Positions 16,534-25,645 are shown, counted from the first letter of the stretch. The stretch: DNA of 64,000 nt from JL08 sp963765555 (GCA_963765555.1 CAVXWX010000001.1:310001-374000); one strand, 5' to 3'. Notes: generated by a model not told the origin, from the letters alone. Program-made: numbers and translations.

Positions 16534-18240
16534 TTGCGGAACCTTTTCAGACGTACGGCGTGCATTGCGGCACTGATCACGATGTCGGCTGTACCCTTGG
16601 CTGCGCAGTCCGGGGCCGGTGCCTACCTTGCCGCGCGGCAGGCGGCGCTTTCCAGCGACTTTGATGTCGCCGCGCAGTATTATACGCAAGCCTTGGTTCG
16701 CAATCCCAACGATCCGGAGTTGTTGGAAAGTGCTGCACTGGCTCAATTGTCGTTGGGGCGGATCGACAATGCGTATCCGATGGCCCAGCAAATAGAAGCC
16801 GCCGGTCTGCGCAGTCAGATTGCACACATGATCGTCGTGGCTAAACTAAGCGCGAATGAAGACTACGCAGCCATTCTTGACCGTGATTTACAAAAACAGG
16901 GAATCGGCCCTCTGGTTGATGGTCTGGTCGAGGCGTGGGCGCGGATTGGCAACGGGTCGGTGGCCGAGGGGCTGGAACGCTTTGATGCCGTGGCCGAGGA
17001 TGCGGGCTTGCGCGGTTTTGCCTTTTACCAAAAAGCGCTGGCACTGGCGATGGTCGGGGATTTTGAAGGCGCTGATGCGATCCTGTCAGGTGATGCGGCC
17101 GGCGCAATCAACAGAACCAGACGGGGGGCGATGGCCCAGGCAGAAGTGTTGTCCCAACTGGGGCGGAACGATGATGCGATTGCTGGTTTGACGGCCACAT
17201 TCGGAACATCGCTTGATCCGGAATTGCAGGGATTGATCGACCGGCTAAGCGCCGGAGAACGCCTGCCATTCACGCATGTCACATCGGTCAACGATGGTTT
17301 GGCCGAAGTGTTCTATTCGGTGGGTGCTGCGCTGTCGAACGAAGCGACCCCCGATTATTCTTTGGTTTACACGCGCGTGGCCGCCTATCTGCGCCCCGAT
17401 CACATCGACGCACTTTTGTTAAGCGCTGCACTGTTGGATGAACTCGACCAGTTCGATCTGGCGATCGAGACTTACAAACAAGTGCCCGAAGGTCATGGTG
17501 CCTATCATGCAGCAGAACTGGGTCGGGCCAATGCGCTGAACCAAAGCGGCAAGCCTGATGCAGCGGTAGAGGTGTTGGAGCAACTTGCGCGGGCCTATCC
17601 CGACTTGACCGTGGTTCATTCGACATTGGGTGATCTCTTGCGCCAGCAAGACGATTTCGAAGGGGCCGTCGGGGCATATGACCGTGCCCTTGCCCTGACC
17701 AAGGACGGCGACCGCTCTCAATGGTTTTTGTTTTATGCGCGCGGCATATCCCATGAACGATCCGACAACTGGCCCGAAGCCGAAGCGGATTTTCGCGCGG
17801 CGCTGGAACTGAACCCGGATCAGCCGCAGGTGTTGAATTATCTGGGCTATTCTATGGTTGAAAAGCAGATCAACCTGGACGAGGCGCTGGATATGATCCA
17901 GCGCGCCGTCGCGGCCCGTCCGGATAGCGGATACATCGTGGATTCACTGGGGTGGGTTCTGTATCGATTGGGGCGCTATGATGAGGCGGTTGGCCATATG
18001 GAACTGGCGGTCGAGCTTGAGGCTGTTGATCCTATCGTGAACGATCATCTGGGCGATGTATACTGGGCTGTCGGACGCTACCGCGAGGCCCGTTTCCAGT
18101 GGCACCGCGCCCTGTCCTTTGATCCCGAAGAAAAAGAAGCGGACCGCATCCGCCGTAAACTGGAAGTCGGGCTGGATCAGGTTCTTGAAGAAGAAGGCGC
18201 ACCACCTTTGAAGCTTACAAAAGATGAAAATGAAGGCTAG
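16534..18240 (+). CDS. Exported tetratricopeptide-repeat protein
   Basis: About 568 residues from a TTG at 16534, preceded by AGGCAGGG. This start gives a clean signal peptide (MRNLFRRT, hydrophobic core, cut near PLAAQS); the longer frame from 16477 does not. At least six to eight TPR units follow (for example FDVAAQYYTQALVRNPNDPE, FEGAVGAYDRALALTKDG, WPEAEADFRAALELNPDQPQ, LDEALDMIQRAVAARPDS, YDEAVGHMELAVELEAVDP). It should be a periplasmic or outer-membrane-associated scaffold, but its partners are unknown. Its 3' end overlaps ispE by 17 bases. Confidence 0.85.
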   Translation: MRNLFRRTACIAALITMSAVPLAAQSGAGAYLAARQAALSSDFDVAAQYYTQALVRNPNDPELLESAALAQLSLGRIDNAYPMAQQIEAAGLRSQIAHMIVVAKLSANEDYAAILDRDLQKQGIGPLVDGLVEAWARIGNGSVAEGLERFDAVAEDAGLRGFAFYQKALALAMVGDFEGADAILSGDAAGAINRTRRGAMAQAEVLSQLGRNDDAIAGLTATFGTSLDPELQGLIDRLSAGERLPFTHVTSVNDGLAEVFYSVGAALSNEATPDYSLVYTRVAAYLRPDHIDALLLSAALLDELDQFDLAIETYKQVPEGHGAYHAAELGRANALNQSGKPDAAVEVLEQLARAYPDLTVVHSTLGDLLRQQDDFEGAVGAYDRALALTKDGDRSQWFLFYARGISHERSDNWPEAEADFRAALELNPDQPQVLNYLGYSMVEKQINLDEALDMIQRAVAARPDSGYIVDSLGWVLYRLGRYDEAVGHMELAVELEAVDPIVNDHLGDVYWAVGRYREARFQWHRALSFDPEEKEADRIRRKLEVGLDQVLEEEGAPPLKLTKDENEG

Positions 18241-19114
18241 GGCCTTTGCTCCGGCAAAAATCAACCTGAGCCTTCACATTACCGGTCAGCGTGCTGATGG
18301 GTATCACCTGATTGATAGTATCGTCGCCTTTGCCGATGTCGGTGACATTGTCACTGTCGAAACAGGCAAAAGCGCGGGGTTTTCTGTATCTGGCCCCTTG
18401 GCGCAAGGTGTGCCTGCGGATCAAAGCAACCTTGTCTGCAAGGTTGCCCATACGTTCTGGCCCAAGGCTGACGTGCATATTCAACTGGACAAGCATTTGC
18501 CACCGGCATCGGGTATCGGCGGCGGGTCCGCCGATGCGGCGGCGTGTTTCAGGGCCATGTCAAAGCTGTTTCCGCTTCCCGCCGCAACAGATGTGACTGC
18601 CGAGCTTCTGCAGATCGGGGCAGATGTGCCCATGTGTGTGCTGAGCGCGCCGGCACGCATCGGCGGTGTGGGTGGCCTTGTGGAGCCGCTTATTGCGTTT
18701 CCGTCGTTACCCGCCGTTCTGGTCAATCCGCGTATCCCTGTTTCTACTCCGGCGGTGTTTGTAGCGCTTGAAAGTCGGGCGAATGCCGGAATGGGAGTGC
18801 TGCCGGATGACATGGCCGATTTTGCGTGCGTGACGGACTGGTTAAGCCAACAGCGCAACGACATGCAGCTTGCAGCCATCGCGCAAGTGCCACAGATCAA
18901 GACAGTGCTGGAACATATCGCGTCCACGTCCGGGTGCCTGTTCAGCCGGATGTCGGGTTCGGGTGCTACGTGTTTCGGGATTTATCCGACGTTAGATAGC
19001 GCCAGAGCAGCCGCGCGGCGACTGGAGGCCGAGCGGCCGGATTGGTGGGTTCGCCCCACCCTGTTGGGTGCCCCGCCGGAAGCGGCCGCTCAGTTGATGC
19101 GTTCGACGACGTAA
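18224..19114 (+). CDS. ispE: 4-diphosphocytidyl-2-C-methyl-D-erythritol kinase
   Basis: A 296-residue GHMP kinase: FAPAKINLSLHITGQRADGYH (N-terminal substrate motif), LPPASGIGGGSADAAA (the glycine-rich ATP loop) and FSRMSGSGATCFGIY near the C-terminus. IspE phosphorylates CDP-methylerythritol in the MEP pathway to isoprenoids. The start may be the ATG at 18224 or the one at 18230, both inside the end of the TPR gene. The 3' end overlaps the convergent polyprenyl synthase gene by 25 bases, so two isoprenoid genes meet tail to tail. Confidence 0.95.
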   Translation: MKMKARAFAPAKINLSLHITGQRADGYHLIDSIVAFADVGDIVTVETGKSAGFSVSGPLAQGVPADQSNLVCKVAHTFWPKADVHIQLDKHLPPASGIGGGSADAAACFRAMSKLFPLPAATDVTAELLQIGADVPMCVLSAPARIGGVGGLVEPLIAFPSLPAVLVNPRIPVSTPAVFVALESRANAGMGVLPDDMADFACVTDWLSQQRNDMQLAAIAQVPQIKTVLEHIASTSGCLFSRMSGSGATCFGIYPTLDSARAAARRLEAERPDWWVRPTLLGAPPEAAAQLMRSTT

Positions 19115-20091
19115 TCGGCCAGATCAACCAGCATGGTGCGGACCGGATGATCAGGCAATTTGGCCAGCGCTGACTTGGCCTGATTGGCCCAATCGATGGC
19201 CTCGCGGCGCGTTGTCTCAAGCGTCTGATACTTTTTCATCAGCGACAGCGCATGGTTCAGATCGCCATCCTGTTGCTTGCCCTTTTCAATGGTGCGCGTC
19301 CAGAATTCTCGTTCGCTCTGATCCGCTTGTGCGACAGCCTTGATCACCGGAAGGGTCAGCTTGCGTTCCCGAAAATCATCGCCGATGTTCTTGCCGGTTG
19401 CGCCCGCGTCGCCTTGATAATCAAGCAGGTCGTCGACGATCTGGAATGCGATGCCCAGAGCATCGCCATATTCAAACAACGCCTTGATCTGGTCTTCGGG
19501 CGCGTTTGCGATCACGCCGCCGACTTCGGTCGCTGCAGAAAACAGTGCAGCCGTTTTTCCGCGGACAACTTTCAGATAAATTTCTTCTGTCGTGGCCAGA
19601 TTCTGCGCCGCGGTCAGTTGCAACACTTCGCCTTCGGCAATCGTTGCGGCGGCGTTGGCCAGAATATCCAGAACCCGCAAAGACCCGGTTTCCACCATCA
19701 ACTGGAAACTGCGGGCGAACAGGTAATCGCCCACCAGAACGGATGATTGATTGTCCCACAGCAGGTTGGCTGTGGGCCGGCCACGGCGCTGTGCGCTTTC
19801 GTCTACCACATCGTCGTGCAACAGCGTGGCCGTGTGAATAAATTCAACCGTGGCCGCGAGATGGATGTGATATGGCCCGTTGTAATTGCAAAGACTGGCC
19901 GTCGCCAATGTCAGCATAGGACGCAGACGTTTTCCGCCCGCTTCGACCAGATGTGCCGTCACTTCGGGAATGCGGGGGGCGTGTTCGGATGCCATGCGTG
20001 TACGGATCAGCGCGTTAACCTGATCCATTTCATCGGCAAGGTAGAGGGCCAATTGTTCATGCGGCTTTGCAGGTACCATTGCGCTGTCCAT
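19090..20091 (-). CDS. Long-chain polyprenyl diphosphate synthase (ubiquinone side chain)
   Basis: A 333-residue trans-prenyltransferase. The first aspartate-rich motif is LLHDDVVDESAQRRGRPTAN and the second VDDLLDYQGDAGATGKN, with the substrate lysines in VEAGGKRLRP and VVRGKTAALF. Small residues just before the first motif (FIHTATLLHDD) fit a long product of C40-C50. Rhodobacterales use ubiquinone-10, so decaprenyl diphosphate is the likely product; that last step is inference. It is divergent from the DUF2007 gene and convergent with ispE. Confidence 0.92.
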   Translation of the reverse strand: MDSAMVPAKPHEQLALYLADEMDQVNALIRTRMASEHAPRIPEVTAHLVEAGGKRLRPMLTLATASLCNYNGPYHIHLAATVEFIHTATLLHDDVVDESAQRRGRPTANLLWDNQSSVLVGDYLFARSFQLMVETGSLRVLDILANAAATIAEGEVLQLTAAQNLATTEEIYLKVVRGKTAALFSAATEVGGVIANAPEDQIKALFEYGDALGIAFQIVDDLLDYQGDAGATGKNIGDDFRERKLTLPVIKAVAQADQSEREFWTRTIEKGKQQDGDLNHALSLMKKYQTLETTRREAIDWANQAKSALAKLPDHPVRTMLVDLADYVVERIN

Positions 20092-20147
20092 GCTTCCCCT
20101 TTTCCAAGGCTCGACATTTGTGCCGCCTTGCTCTTACAACCTTGCCT

Positions 20148-20369
20148 ATGAAGGAACTATTGCGCACGACTGATCCGACAATCATTGCCTTTGCGTCCGC
20201 CCTTCTTAAGGGGGAGGATATAGCTTGCTTTGAAATGGACGTAAATATGAGCGTTCTTGAAGGCGGTATCGGAATATTTCCCCGCCGTATGATGGTGCGT
20301 TCTGATGATTATGACAGGGCGCTTCGGGTCATGTTGGACAATGACATCGATTTGGGCCAATCGCGCTGA
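20148..20369 (+). CDS. DUF2007 family small protein
   Basis: A 73-residue protein, MKELLRTTDPTIIAFASALL, then GEDIACFEMDVNMSVLEGG and IGIFPRRMMVRSDDYDRALRVM. This matches the DUF2007 (putative signal-transducing protein) fold, a small beta-alpha-beta domain whose role is unknown. Its TGA overlaps the ATG of trmN6 by one base, so the two are translationally coupled. Confidence 0.8.
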   Translation: MKELLRTTDPTIIAFASALLKGEDIACFEMDVNMSVLEGGIGIFPRRMMVRSDDYDRALRVMLDNDIDLGQSR

Positions 20370-21148
20370 TGATTTCCGAAGAAGACGTAACGCTGGACGC
20401 GTTTCTGGGTGGCAAGGTCAGACTGTATCAACCCCGCCACGGGTACCGGGCTGGTGTTGACCCTGTGTTACTGGCGGCATGTGTTAACGCGCAGCCGGGG
20501 CAATCTGTTCTTGAACTTGGCTGTGGCGTCGGGGCGGCCAGTTTGTGCCTGTCCGCCCGCATAGAAGATCTGCATATTACCGGTGTTGAGCGACAGGTTG
20601 ATTATGCAGCACTGGCGCGGCGCAACGCAGTGCTGAATGCAGCGCCATTCGCCGCGATAACGGCGGATATCTGCGCCTTGCCGACCGACGTGCGCCAGAT
20701 GCGGTTTGATCATGTGATCGCAAACCCGCCCTATTATCAGCGCAACCAAGGCACCGCAGCGGATAACAGCGGGCGCGAAGGCGCGCTGGGCGAAGACACC
20801 CCGCTTGAAACATGGGTGCGTGTGGCTGCGAAAAGGCTGGCGCCCAAAGGGTACGCACATTTCATCCACAAGGCAGAACGGTTGCCCGATCTGTTGGCCG
20901 CATGTGCCGGGCGGTTGGGCAGTATCGAGGTTTTGCCCCTTTGTGCACGGGCCGGAAGAAAGGCCGAGCTGGTCATTTTACGCGCGCGTTCAGCGGGGCG
21001 CGCACCGTTCAGTCTGCACGCTCCGGTTATTCTGCATGAAGGGGCTACACATCAACGGGACGGTGAAGATTATGCGCCGCTTGTTCGCGATGTTTTGCGG
21101 CATGGGGCTGCGCTGCCGTTTGGTGATCCGGCGCATGGGCGCATGTAA
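20369..21148 (+). CDS. tRNA1(Val) (adenine(37)-N6)-methyltransferase-like protein
   Basis: A 259-residue class I methyltransferase. SAM motif I is VLELGCGVGAASLCLSAR, motif II is ITGVERQVDYAALARRNA, and the catalytic NPPY motif is VIANPPYYQRN. The C-terminal region LPLCARAGRKAELVILRARS is typical of the TrmN6/YfiC group that methylates N6 of A37 in tRNA1(Val). The early segment YRAGVDPVLLAACV also matches. Substrate assignment follows the family. It is coupled to the DUF2007 gene. Confidence 0.87.
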   Translation: MISEEDVTLDAFLGGKVRLYQPRHGYRAGVDPVLLAACVNAQPGQSVLELGCGVGAASLCLSARIEDLHITGVERQVDYAALARRNAVLNAAPFAAITADICALPTDVRQMRFDHVIANPPYYQRNQGTAADNSGREGALGEDTPLETWVRVAAKRLAPKGYAHFIHKAERLPDLLAACAGRLGSIEVLPLCARAGRKAELVILRARSAGRAPFSLHAPVILHEGATHQRDGEDYAPLVRDVLRHGAALPFGDPAHGRM

Positions 21149-21239
21149 AGAATTTGTTATCCATAGTTTGCGGCTGCAGCGTGACAGGTTGCAAAAAATA
21201 TGGTTCCATACACTGCAACTTATTCAGAGGAGGATTGCC

Positions 21240-21404
21240 ATGAGCCTGAGCTCGCATCTGTCGGAACTGAAAAAGAAGCACCAACACCTGAGTGATGCCG
21301 TGGAAGACGCCCAACGTGCACCCGGGGTGGATGGACTTCAAATTGCGGATTTGAAAAAGCAGAAATTGCGACTCAAGGAAGAGATTGAACGCCTAACGGC
21401 CTGA
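21240..21404 (+). CDS. DUF465/YdcH family small protein
   Basis: A 54-residue highly charged helical protein (MSLSSHLSELKKKHQHLSD, then IADLKKQKLRLKEEIERL), preceded by a very strong AGAGGAGG ribosome site at about 21226-21233. The pattern LxxLxxKHxxLxxxV...LKKxKLxLKDEIxRL is the DUF465 (YdcH) signature. The family forms a two-helix coiled coil and its function is unknown. Its end overlaps the end of the convergent DMT transporter gene by 12 bases. Confidence 0.87.
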   Translation: MSLSSHLSELKKKHQHLSDAVEDAQRAPGVDGLQIADLKKQKLRLKEEIERLTA

Positions 21405-22282
21405 ACCGCCGGTTTGTTCACCTCTGGAGCTGGCGCGCGCGGCTATCACGGCGCCAGCCGTTATCAATATGGCCGCGAACGCCAGCGTTAAAGTTGGCGG
21501 GGCAATGCCTGCAAGCACCAGGCAAAGTGTAGACAGAAGCGGTGCAGCATATGATGCTGTGCCCAAAAGCTGTATGTCGCCCCGTTTTACTCCGATGTCC
21601 CAAACATAAAACGCCAACCCGACCGGGCCCAATCCCAACCCGACCGCAGCCAGCCAGCTGCTGGCAGTTGCGGGCCAAACCGTGGGTTCAAACAACACGT
21701 GCAACCCGCCAGACAGGATCGCTGTTGCGCAACAGAATACGGCAACGGTTTCCGTTGGAAACCGGCCCAGACGCCGCGAAAGAACAGAATAGCCCGACCA
21801 CGTCAGGGCACACAGAAAGGCAAGCGCGTATCCGGGAATTGCCGACGTTTGAAAGCCGGTGCTGCGCCGCCCGTTATGATCAGTGCGGCACCGCTGAAAC
21901 CGACCAGTGCGCCAATCAGATGACCGATCCTGATTTTTTCGCCGGGTAACAGTCCGGAAAACAAAACGATCAACAAAGGCCACAAATAGGCGATCAGGCC
22001 AGCCTCGGCTGCCGGGGCAAGGCGCAACGCCGAAAAGTAGAGTGCGTGGTAGCCGAAAAGGCCCAGTGTCCCGAACAGATAGACAGACAAGGGGACGGCG
22101 CGGAGTTTTGAAAAGCCGCCCGTTGCTGCGCACCAGACCAGCCCCAGCGCGCCGGCGATCGAAAAACAGATGGTGTTCAGCAACAGCGGCGGGGTTGGCG
22201 CTGACCCGACTGTCAGAAGGGCCAGCAAGGACCAGAGCAATACAGCCCCAAATCCGATCCCTGTGGCGCGGGAGCGGGTCAT
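21393..22282 (-). pseudogene. DMT-superfamily (EamA-type) transporter, single-base frameshift
   Basis: Two overlapping frames together form one ten-helix drug/metabolite transporter. The N-terminal half (22282 to about 21850) starts MTRSRATGIGFGAVLLWSLL and runs to IGALVGFSGAALIITGG. The C-terminal half (about 21855 to 21393) has IPGYALAFLCALTWSGYSV and GLGPVGLAFYVWDIGVKRGD. One missing base in the AAA at 21852-21854 (plus strand) explains the break; restoring it gives 296 residues, the normal EamA length. It starts four bases inside the end of the LysR gene, which may regulate it. Either a sequence error or a recent mutation; the rest of the gene is undamaged. Confidence 0.78.
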
Positions 22283-23226
22283 TTTGCAGCGATATCTTCG
22301 ACAGGAATAATATTCAGGGTGGCGTTGAAATCCGATAGCTTTTCGATTTCCTGTAATATCCAGTCGCGAAACGCCTTAACCTGCGGACGGTTTTCCGCAC
22401 CTTCCGGGCACAAAAACCTGAAATGTGCCTTGGTGGATATGGCGGTTTTGAACGGCGCGACCAGCCGCCCCTCGCTTAGATCCTTGATCACCAATGCGCG
22501 CCGGCCCAATACGATTCCCGCGCCCGCCAGCGCGGCATCCACCGCGTGATCTGCTTGCGAAAACCGGGCGCCATGCGTGGGGTTGAAATCAATACCAACC
22601 GCGCGAAACCACATCTGCCAGTCACATTTAGGCCTAAGAAAATCGATCGAATCATCGAATAACAAAGGCGCGTCTTTCAGAGATTGAGGGGTCGGGTATC
22701 GCCGGGCCAGTTCGGGTGTCATCACGGGCATGACCCATTCCACAGCCAGTGGTATCGCATACAAACCGGGATCAGGGCCGTACCCGAACCGGATAGCCAC
22801 GTCGATTTCATCCCGATCAAAATCCATGATGCGCAACCCTGCGGAAAACCGAAGCTCGATATCCGGATGGGCCTGTGCAAATTCATAAAGCCTTGGGGCC
22901 AGCCATTTTGCCGTAAACGCCGGGCCTGCTGTCACGGTCAGGGTTGAATTGTTTTGAAGCCGTCGCGCTGATCGCCAGGCATTGGCCAGCATTGCAAAAC
23001 CGTCTGCCGTTCCCGGGGCCAGGGCGCGGCCTGCTTCTGTCAGGGTGACGGCCCGGTTCAACCGATGAAACAAAGGTTGGCCCAAATGGTCTTCCAGTGA
23101 CTTGATCTGAAAGGACAGGGCCGCCGGTGTCACATTCAATTCGGCAGCGGCTTGCGCAAACGACATATGCCTTGCGGCAGCATCAAATGCACGCAGCGCT
23201 GTCAGGGGAGGAAGGCGATCTATCAT
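22279..23226 (-). CDS. LysR-family transcriptional regulator (GcvA-like)
   Basis: A 315-residue LysR regulator. The helix-turn-helix is at residues 7-65 (LPPLTALRAFDAAARHMSFA, LNVTPAALSFQIKSLEDHLG) and the effector-binding domain at about 90-300. The opening PPLTALRAFDAAARH is that of the GcvA/AmpR-like subgroup. It is cotranscribed with the overlapping DMT transporter gene and divergent from a 39-residue reading frame at 23337. The 110-base gap between them contains AT-rich sequence with TAAGTATAACTTA just upstream of the LysR start, a plausible operator region. Confidence 0.92.
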   Translation of the reverse strand: MIDRLPPLTALRAFDAAARHMSFAQAAAELNVTPAALSFQIKSLEDHLGQPLFHRLNRAVTLTEAGRALAPGTADGFAMLANAWRSARRLQNNSTLTVTAGPAFTAKWLAPRLYEFAQAHPDIELRFSAGLRIMDFDRDEIDVAIRFGYGPDPGLYAIPLAVEWVMPVMTPELARRYPTPQSLKDAPLLFDDSIDFLRPKCDWQMWFRAVGIDFNPTHGARFSQADHAVDAALAGAGIVLGRRALVIKDLSEGRLVAPFKTAISTKAHFRFLCPEGAENRPQVKAFRDWILQEIEKLSDFNATLNIIPVEDIAAK

Positions 23227-23336
23227 ATTCAGTTAAGTATAACTTAATTGACCCTTTGAAAAGTCTCGTTTGTCAGTTTGATTGCAAAAGGCCATGTTGA
23301 GTGCAGTTAATCAAACCTGATCCAAGGAGAGTTCAG

Positions 23337-23456
23337 ATGCATGAAGCCACAACAATCCGTTCCTTGCGCAGCGCAATGGACAGAGCACATTCCGAACGGG
23401 CCCGCGCCGCAGCCGATATCTGGCACTGGCTGTTTTCAAGCAAGTCTTCCCGCTGA
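23337..23456 (+). CDS. Putative 39-residue basic protein
   Basis: An ATG at 23337 follows AAGGAGAG at 23324-23331, a strong ribosome site at good spacing. The frame encodes 39 residues (MHEATTIRSLRSAMDRAHSE, then ARAAADIWHWLFSSKSSR), an amphipathic helix ending with a Trp/Phe patch, and is followed by a strong terminator. The site, size, divergent LysR gene and terminator support a genuine small gene. I do not recognise its family. Confidence 0.55.
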   Translation: MHEATTIRSLRSAMDRAHSERARAAADIWHWLFSSKSSR

Positions 23457-23490
23457 ATACCGCGCGCAGTATTCTTACGGGATGAAACGA

Positions 23491-23521
23491 AAAGGGCCGG
23501 TCGCAATGACCGGCCCTTTTT
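23491..23521. terminator. Rho-independent terminator (bidirectional)
   Basis: AAAGGGCCGGTC / GACCGGCCCTTT form a perfect 12-bp stem (23491-23502 with 23508-23519) around a GCAAT loop, with T residues after it and A residues before it. It can end the small gene on the plus strand and phaB, whose stop is at 23541, on the minus strand. Confidence 0.9.
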
Positions 23522-23540
23522 AAGAGTGTGCTTGCGTGGG

Positions 23541-24263
23541 TTAGACGAAGAATTGTGCGCCGTTGGCCGAAATCGTCGATCCGTTGATAAAGCCGGAATC
23601 GTCGGAGGCCAGAAATACAACGCAGCGTGCGATTTCTTCCGGTTCGCCCAAACGGCCTGCCGGAATTTGCGCGATAATGCTTTCGCGTACCTTTTCCGGC
23701 ACTGCCATCACCATATCGGTGCCGATGTAACCGGGGCAGATGGCGTTGGCCGTGATGCCCGCGCGCGCGCCTTCCTGCGCCAGCGATTTCACGATGCCCA
23801 GATCGCCGGCCTTGGTTGCGGCATAGTTCACTTGTGCGAACTGGCCCTTTTGGCCGTTGATCGAACTGATCACGATCACACGGCCGAATTTGCGCTCGCG
23901 CATACCGGGCCAGACCGGATGTACGGTGTTGAACACACCCGTCAGGTTGGTGTCGATAACCTCGTGCCACTGTTCAGGGGTCATTTTGTGGAACGGCGCG
24001 TCACGGGTGATACCGGCGTTGGCGACGACCACGTCAATCGGGCCAAGTTCGGCTTCGACCTTGGCGATACCGGCCTTGGATTCTTCGTAATCGGCAACGT
24101 TCCATTTATAGGTTTTGATGCCGGTTTCTTCGGTAAACTTTGCGGCGGCTTCGTCATTGCCAGCATAGGTTGCGGCAACGTTATAGCCCTCCGCTTTCAG
24201 AGCTTTGGAAATTGCGGCGCCGATACCGCGGCTGCCGCCGGTGACAAGGGCTGTACGGGACAT
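23541..24263 (-). CDS. phaB: Acetoacetyl-CoA reductase
   Basis: A 240-residue short-chain dehydrogenase. The cofactor motif is TALVTGGSRGIGAAIS (residues 4-19), NAG is in VVANAGITRD, the catalytic Ser is in VISSINGQKGQ, and Tyr/Lys are in YAATKAG. The stretch VISSINGQKGQFGQVNYAA-like marks PhaB among SDRs. It reduces acetoacetyl-CoA to (R)-3-hydroxybutyryl-CoA with NADPH for PHB synthesis, and the same intermediate feeds the ethylmalonyl-CoA pathway. phaA lies upstream on the same strand, separated by a hairpin and a separate promoter region. Confidence 0.95.
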   Translation of the reverse strand: MSRTALVTGGSRGIGAAISKALKAEGYNVAATYAGNDEAAAKFTEETGIKTYKWNVADYEESKAGIAKVEAELGPIDVVVANAGITRDAPFHKMTPEQWHEVIDTNLTGVFNTVHPVWPGMRERKFGRVIVISSINGQKGQFAQVNYAATKAGDLGIVKSLAQEGARAGITANAICPGYIGTDMVMAVPEKVRESIIAQIPAGRLGEPEEIARCVVFLASDDSGFINGSTISANGAQFFV

Positions 24264-24317
24264 GGTTCAGAATTCCTCCAGATTTGTGTTCGTAATCTTG
24301 TTACGTGGTATGATTTG

Positions 24318-24327
24318 ATTGCGCAAT
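24318..24327. promoter_or_regulatory. Candidate operator upstream of phaB (ATTGCGCAAT)
   Basis: A perfect 10-base palindrome 55 bases upstream of the phaB start, with another ATTGCG eight bases away. The half-site ATTGC/GCAAT is the same as in the inverted repeat upstream of phaA. PhaR regulators bind TGC/GCA-rich sites, so PhaR is the natural candidate. This is inference. Confidence 0.4.
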
Positions 24328-24344
24328 AATATTGCGTCATGAAA

Positions 24345-24375
24345 ATGCAGACGCAGCGATGTGCGGCGTCTGCAT
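24345..24375 (-). terminator. Hairpin between phaA and phaB, probable phaA terminator
   Basis: ATGCAGACGC (24345-24354) pairs perfectly with GCGTCTGCAT (24366-24375) around an 11-base loop. On the minus strand the stem is followed by TTTTC, so it can act as a modest rho-independent terminator or attenuator after phaA. Confidence 0.55.
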
Positions 24376-24413
24376 GTCTTAGTCAGGTTGTGCTTGGTGC
24401 ACTTTGATGTGGA

Positions 24414-25593
24414 TCAGTCGCGTTCGACACACATTGCAACGCCCATGCCACCACCGATGCACAACGTGGCCAGGCCCTTTTTCGCATCACGGCGCTGCAT
24501 TTCGAACAGCAGCGTGTTCAAAACCCGGCAACCCGAAGCGCCGATCGGGATGGCCGATGGCAATTGCGCCACCGTTGACGTTCACAATTGTCAGGGTTCC
24601 AGCCCATGTCCTTGTTCACGGCGCAGGCTTGTGCGGCAAATGCCTCGTTGGCTTCGACAAGGTCCAGATCTTCGGCTTTCCAGCCGGCTTTTTCCAGCGC
24701 CTTGCGGCTTGCATAGATCGGGCCGACGCCCATGATCGACGGGTCAAGGCCGACGGTGGCATAGGATGCGATCCGCGCCAAAGGTTTGATGCCGCGCTTT
24801 TCGGCATTGTCCGCTGACATCAGCAGGGTTGCGGCGGCACCATCATTCAGGCCCGAGGCGTTGGCAGCGGTCACGGAACCGTCCTTGGTGAAGGCGGGGC
24901 GCATTTTTGCCATCGCTTCGATGGTGGCGCCGTGGCGGATGTATTCATCGGCTATCGACCACGATGTCGCCCTTGCGGGTCTTGACGGTGAAGGCGACGA
25001 TTTCATCGACGAATTTGCCGGCTTTTTGCGCGGCTTCGGCCTTGTTTTGCGATGCGACAGCGAATTCATCCTGCGTTTCGCGGCTGATCTGCCATTTTTC
25101 GGCAACGTTTTCGGCCGTCTGGCCCATGTGATAGCCGTTGAATGCATCCCACAGCCCGTCGCGGATCATCGTGTCGATGTATTTCATGTCGCCCATTTTG
25201 TGGCCGGCACGCAGGTGCGCGGCATGGGGGCTAAGCGTCATGTTTTCCTGTCCGCCGGCAATCACGATGTCCGCATCGCCCAACTGGATGTGCTGCGCGC
25301 CCAATGCAACGGCGCGCAGGCCCGAACCACAGACCTGGTTGATCGACCATGCGGCGGCTTCCAGCGGCAGGCCTGCGTTGACATGTGCCTGACGGGCCGG
25401 GTTCTGGCCTTGGGCGGCCGTCAGTACCTGACCCAGAATGGTTTCGGACACTTCGCGATTTGTCGATACCGGCGCGTTCTACAACGGCCTCAAGCACAGT
25501 TGCGCCCAGATCATGGGCCGGGGTGTTGGCGAATGATCCGCCAAAGCTGCCGACAGCGGTGCGCGCGGCGGATGCGATTACGATATTGGTCAT
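24414..25593 (-). pseudogene. phaA: Acetyl-CoA acetyltransferase (beta-ketothiolase) with four apparent +1 frameshifts
   Basis: The pieces TNIVIASAARTAVGSFGG, SINQVCGSGLRAVALG (nucleophile Cys), AFTKDGSVTAANASGLNDG, DLVEANEAFAAQACAV and, in a last frame, AIGHPIGASGCRVLN and the end MGVAMCVERD cover a whole thiolase. The frame changes four times, near 25455, 24953, 24588 and 24548, each by one extra base. Removing four bases from the 1180-base span gives 391 residues, exactly the usual PhaA length. All catalytic residues (the active Cys, the GHP His and the C-terminal Cys) survive, which argues for sequence error rather than decay. PhaA condenses two acetyl-CoA for PHB and the ethylmalonyl-CoA pathway. 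Confidence 0.85.
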
Positions 25594-25645
25594 GGTGATG
25601 TGTGTCCTCTACCAGGTTCGGGTTCTGGCCGAGAATCAAATAGGT

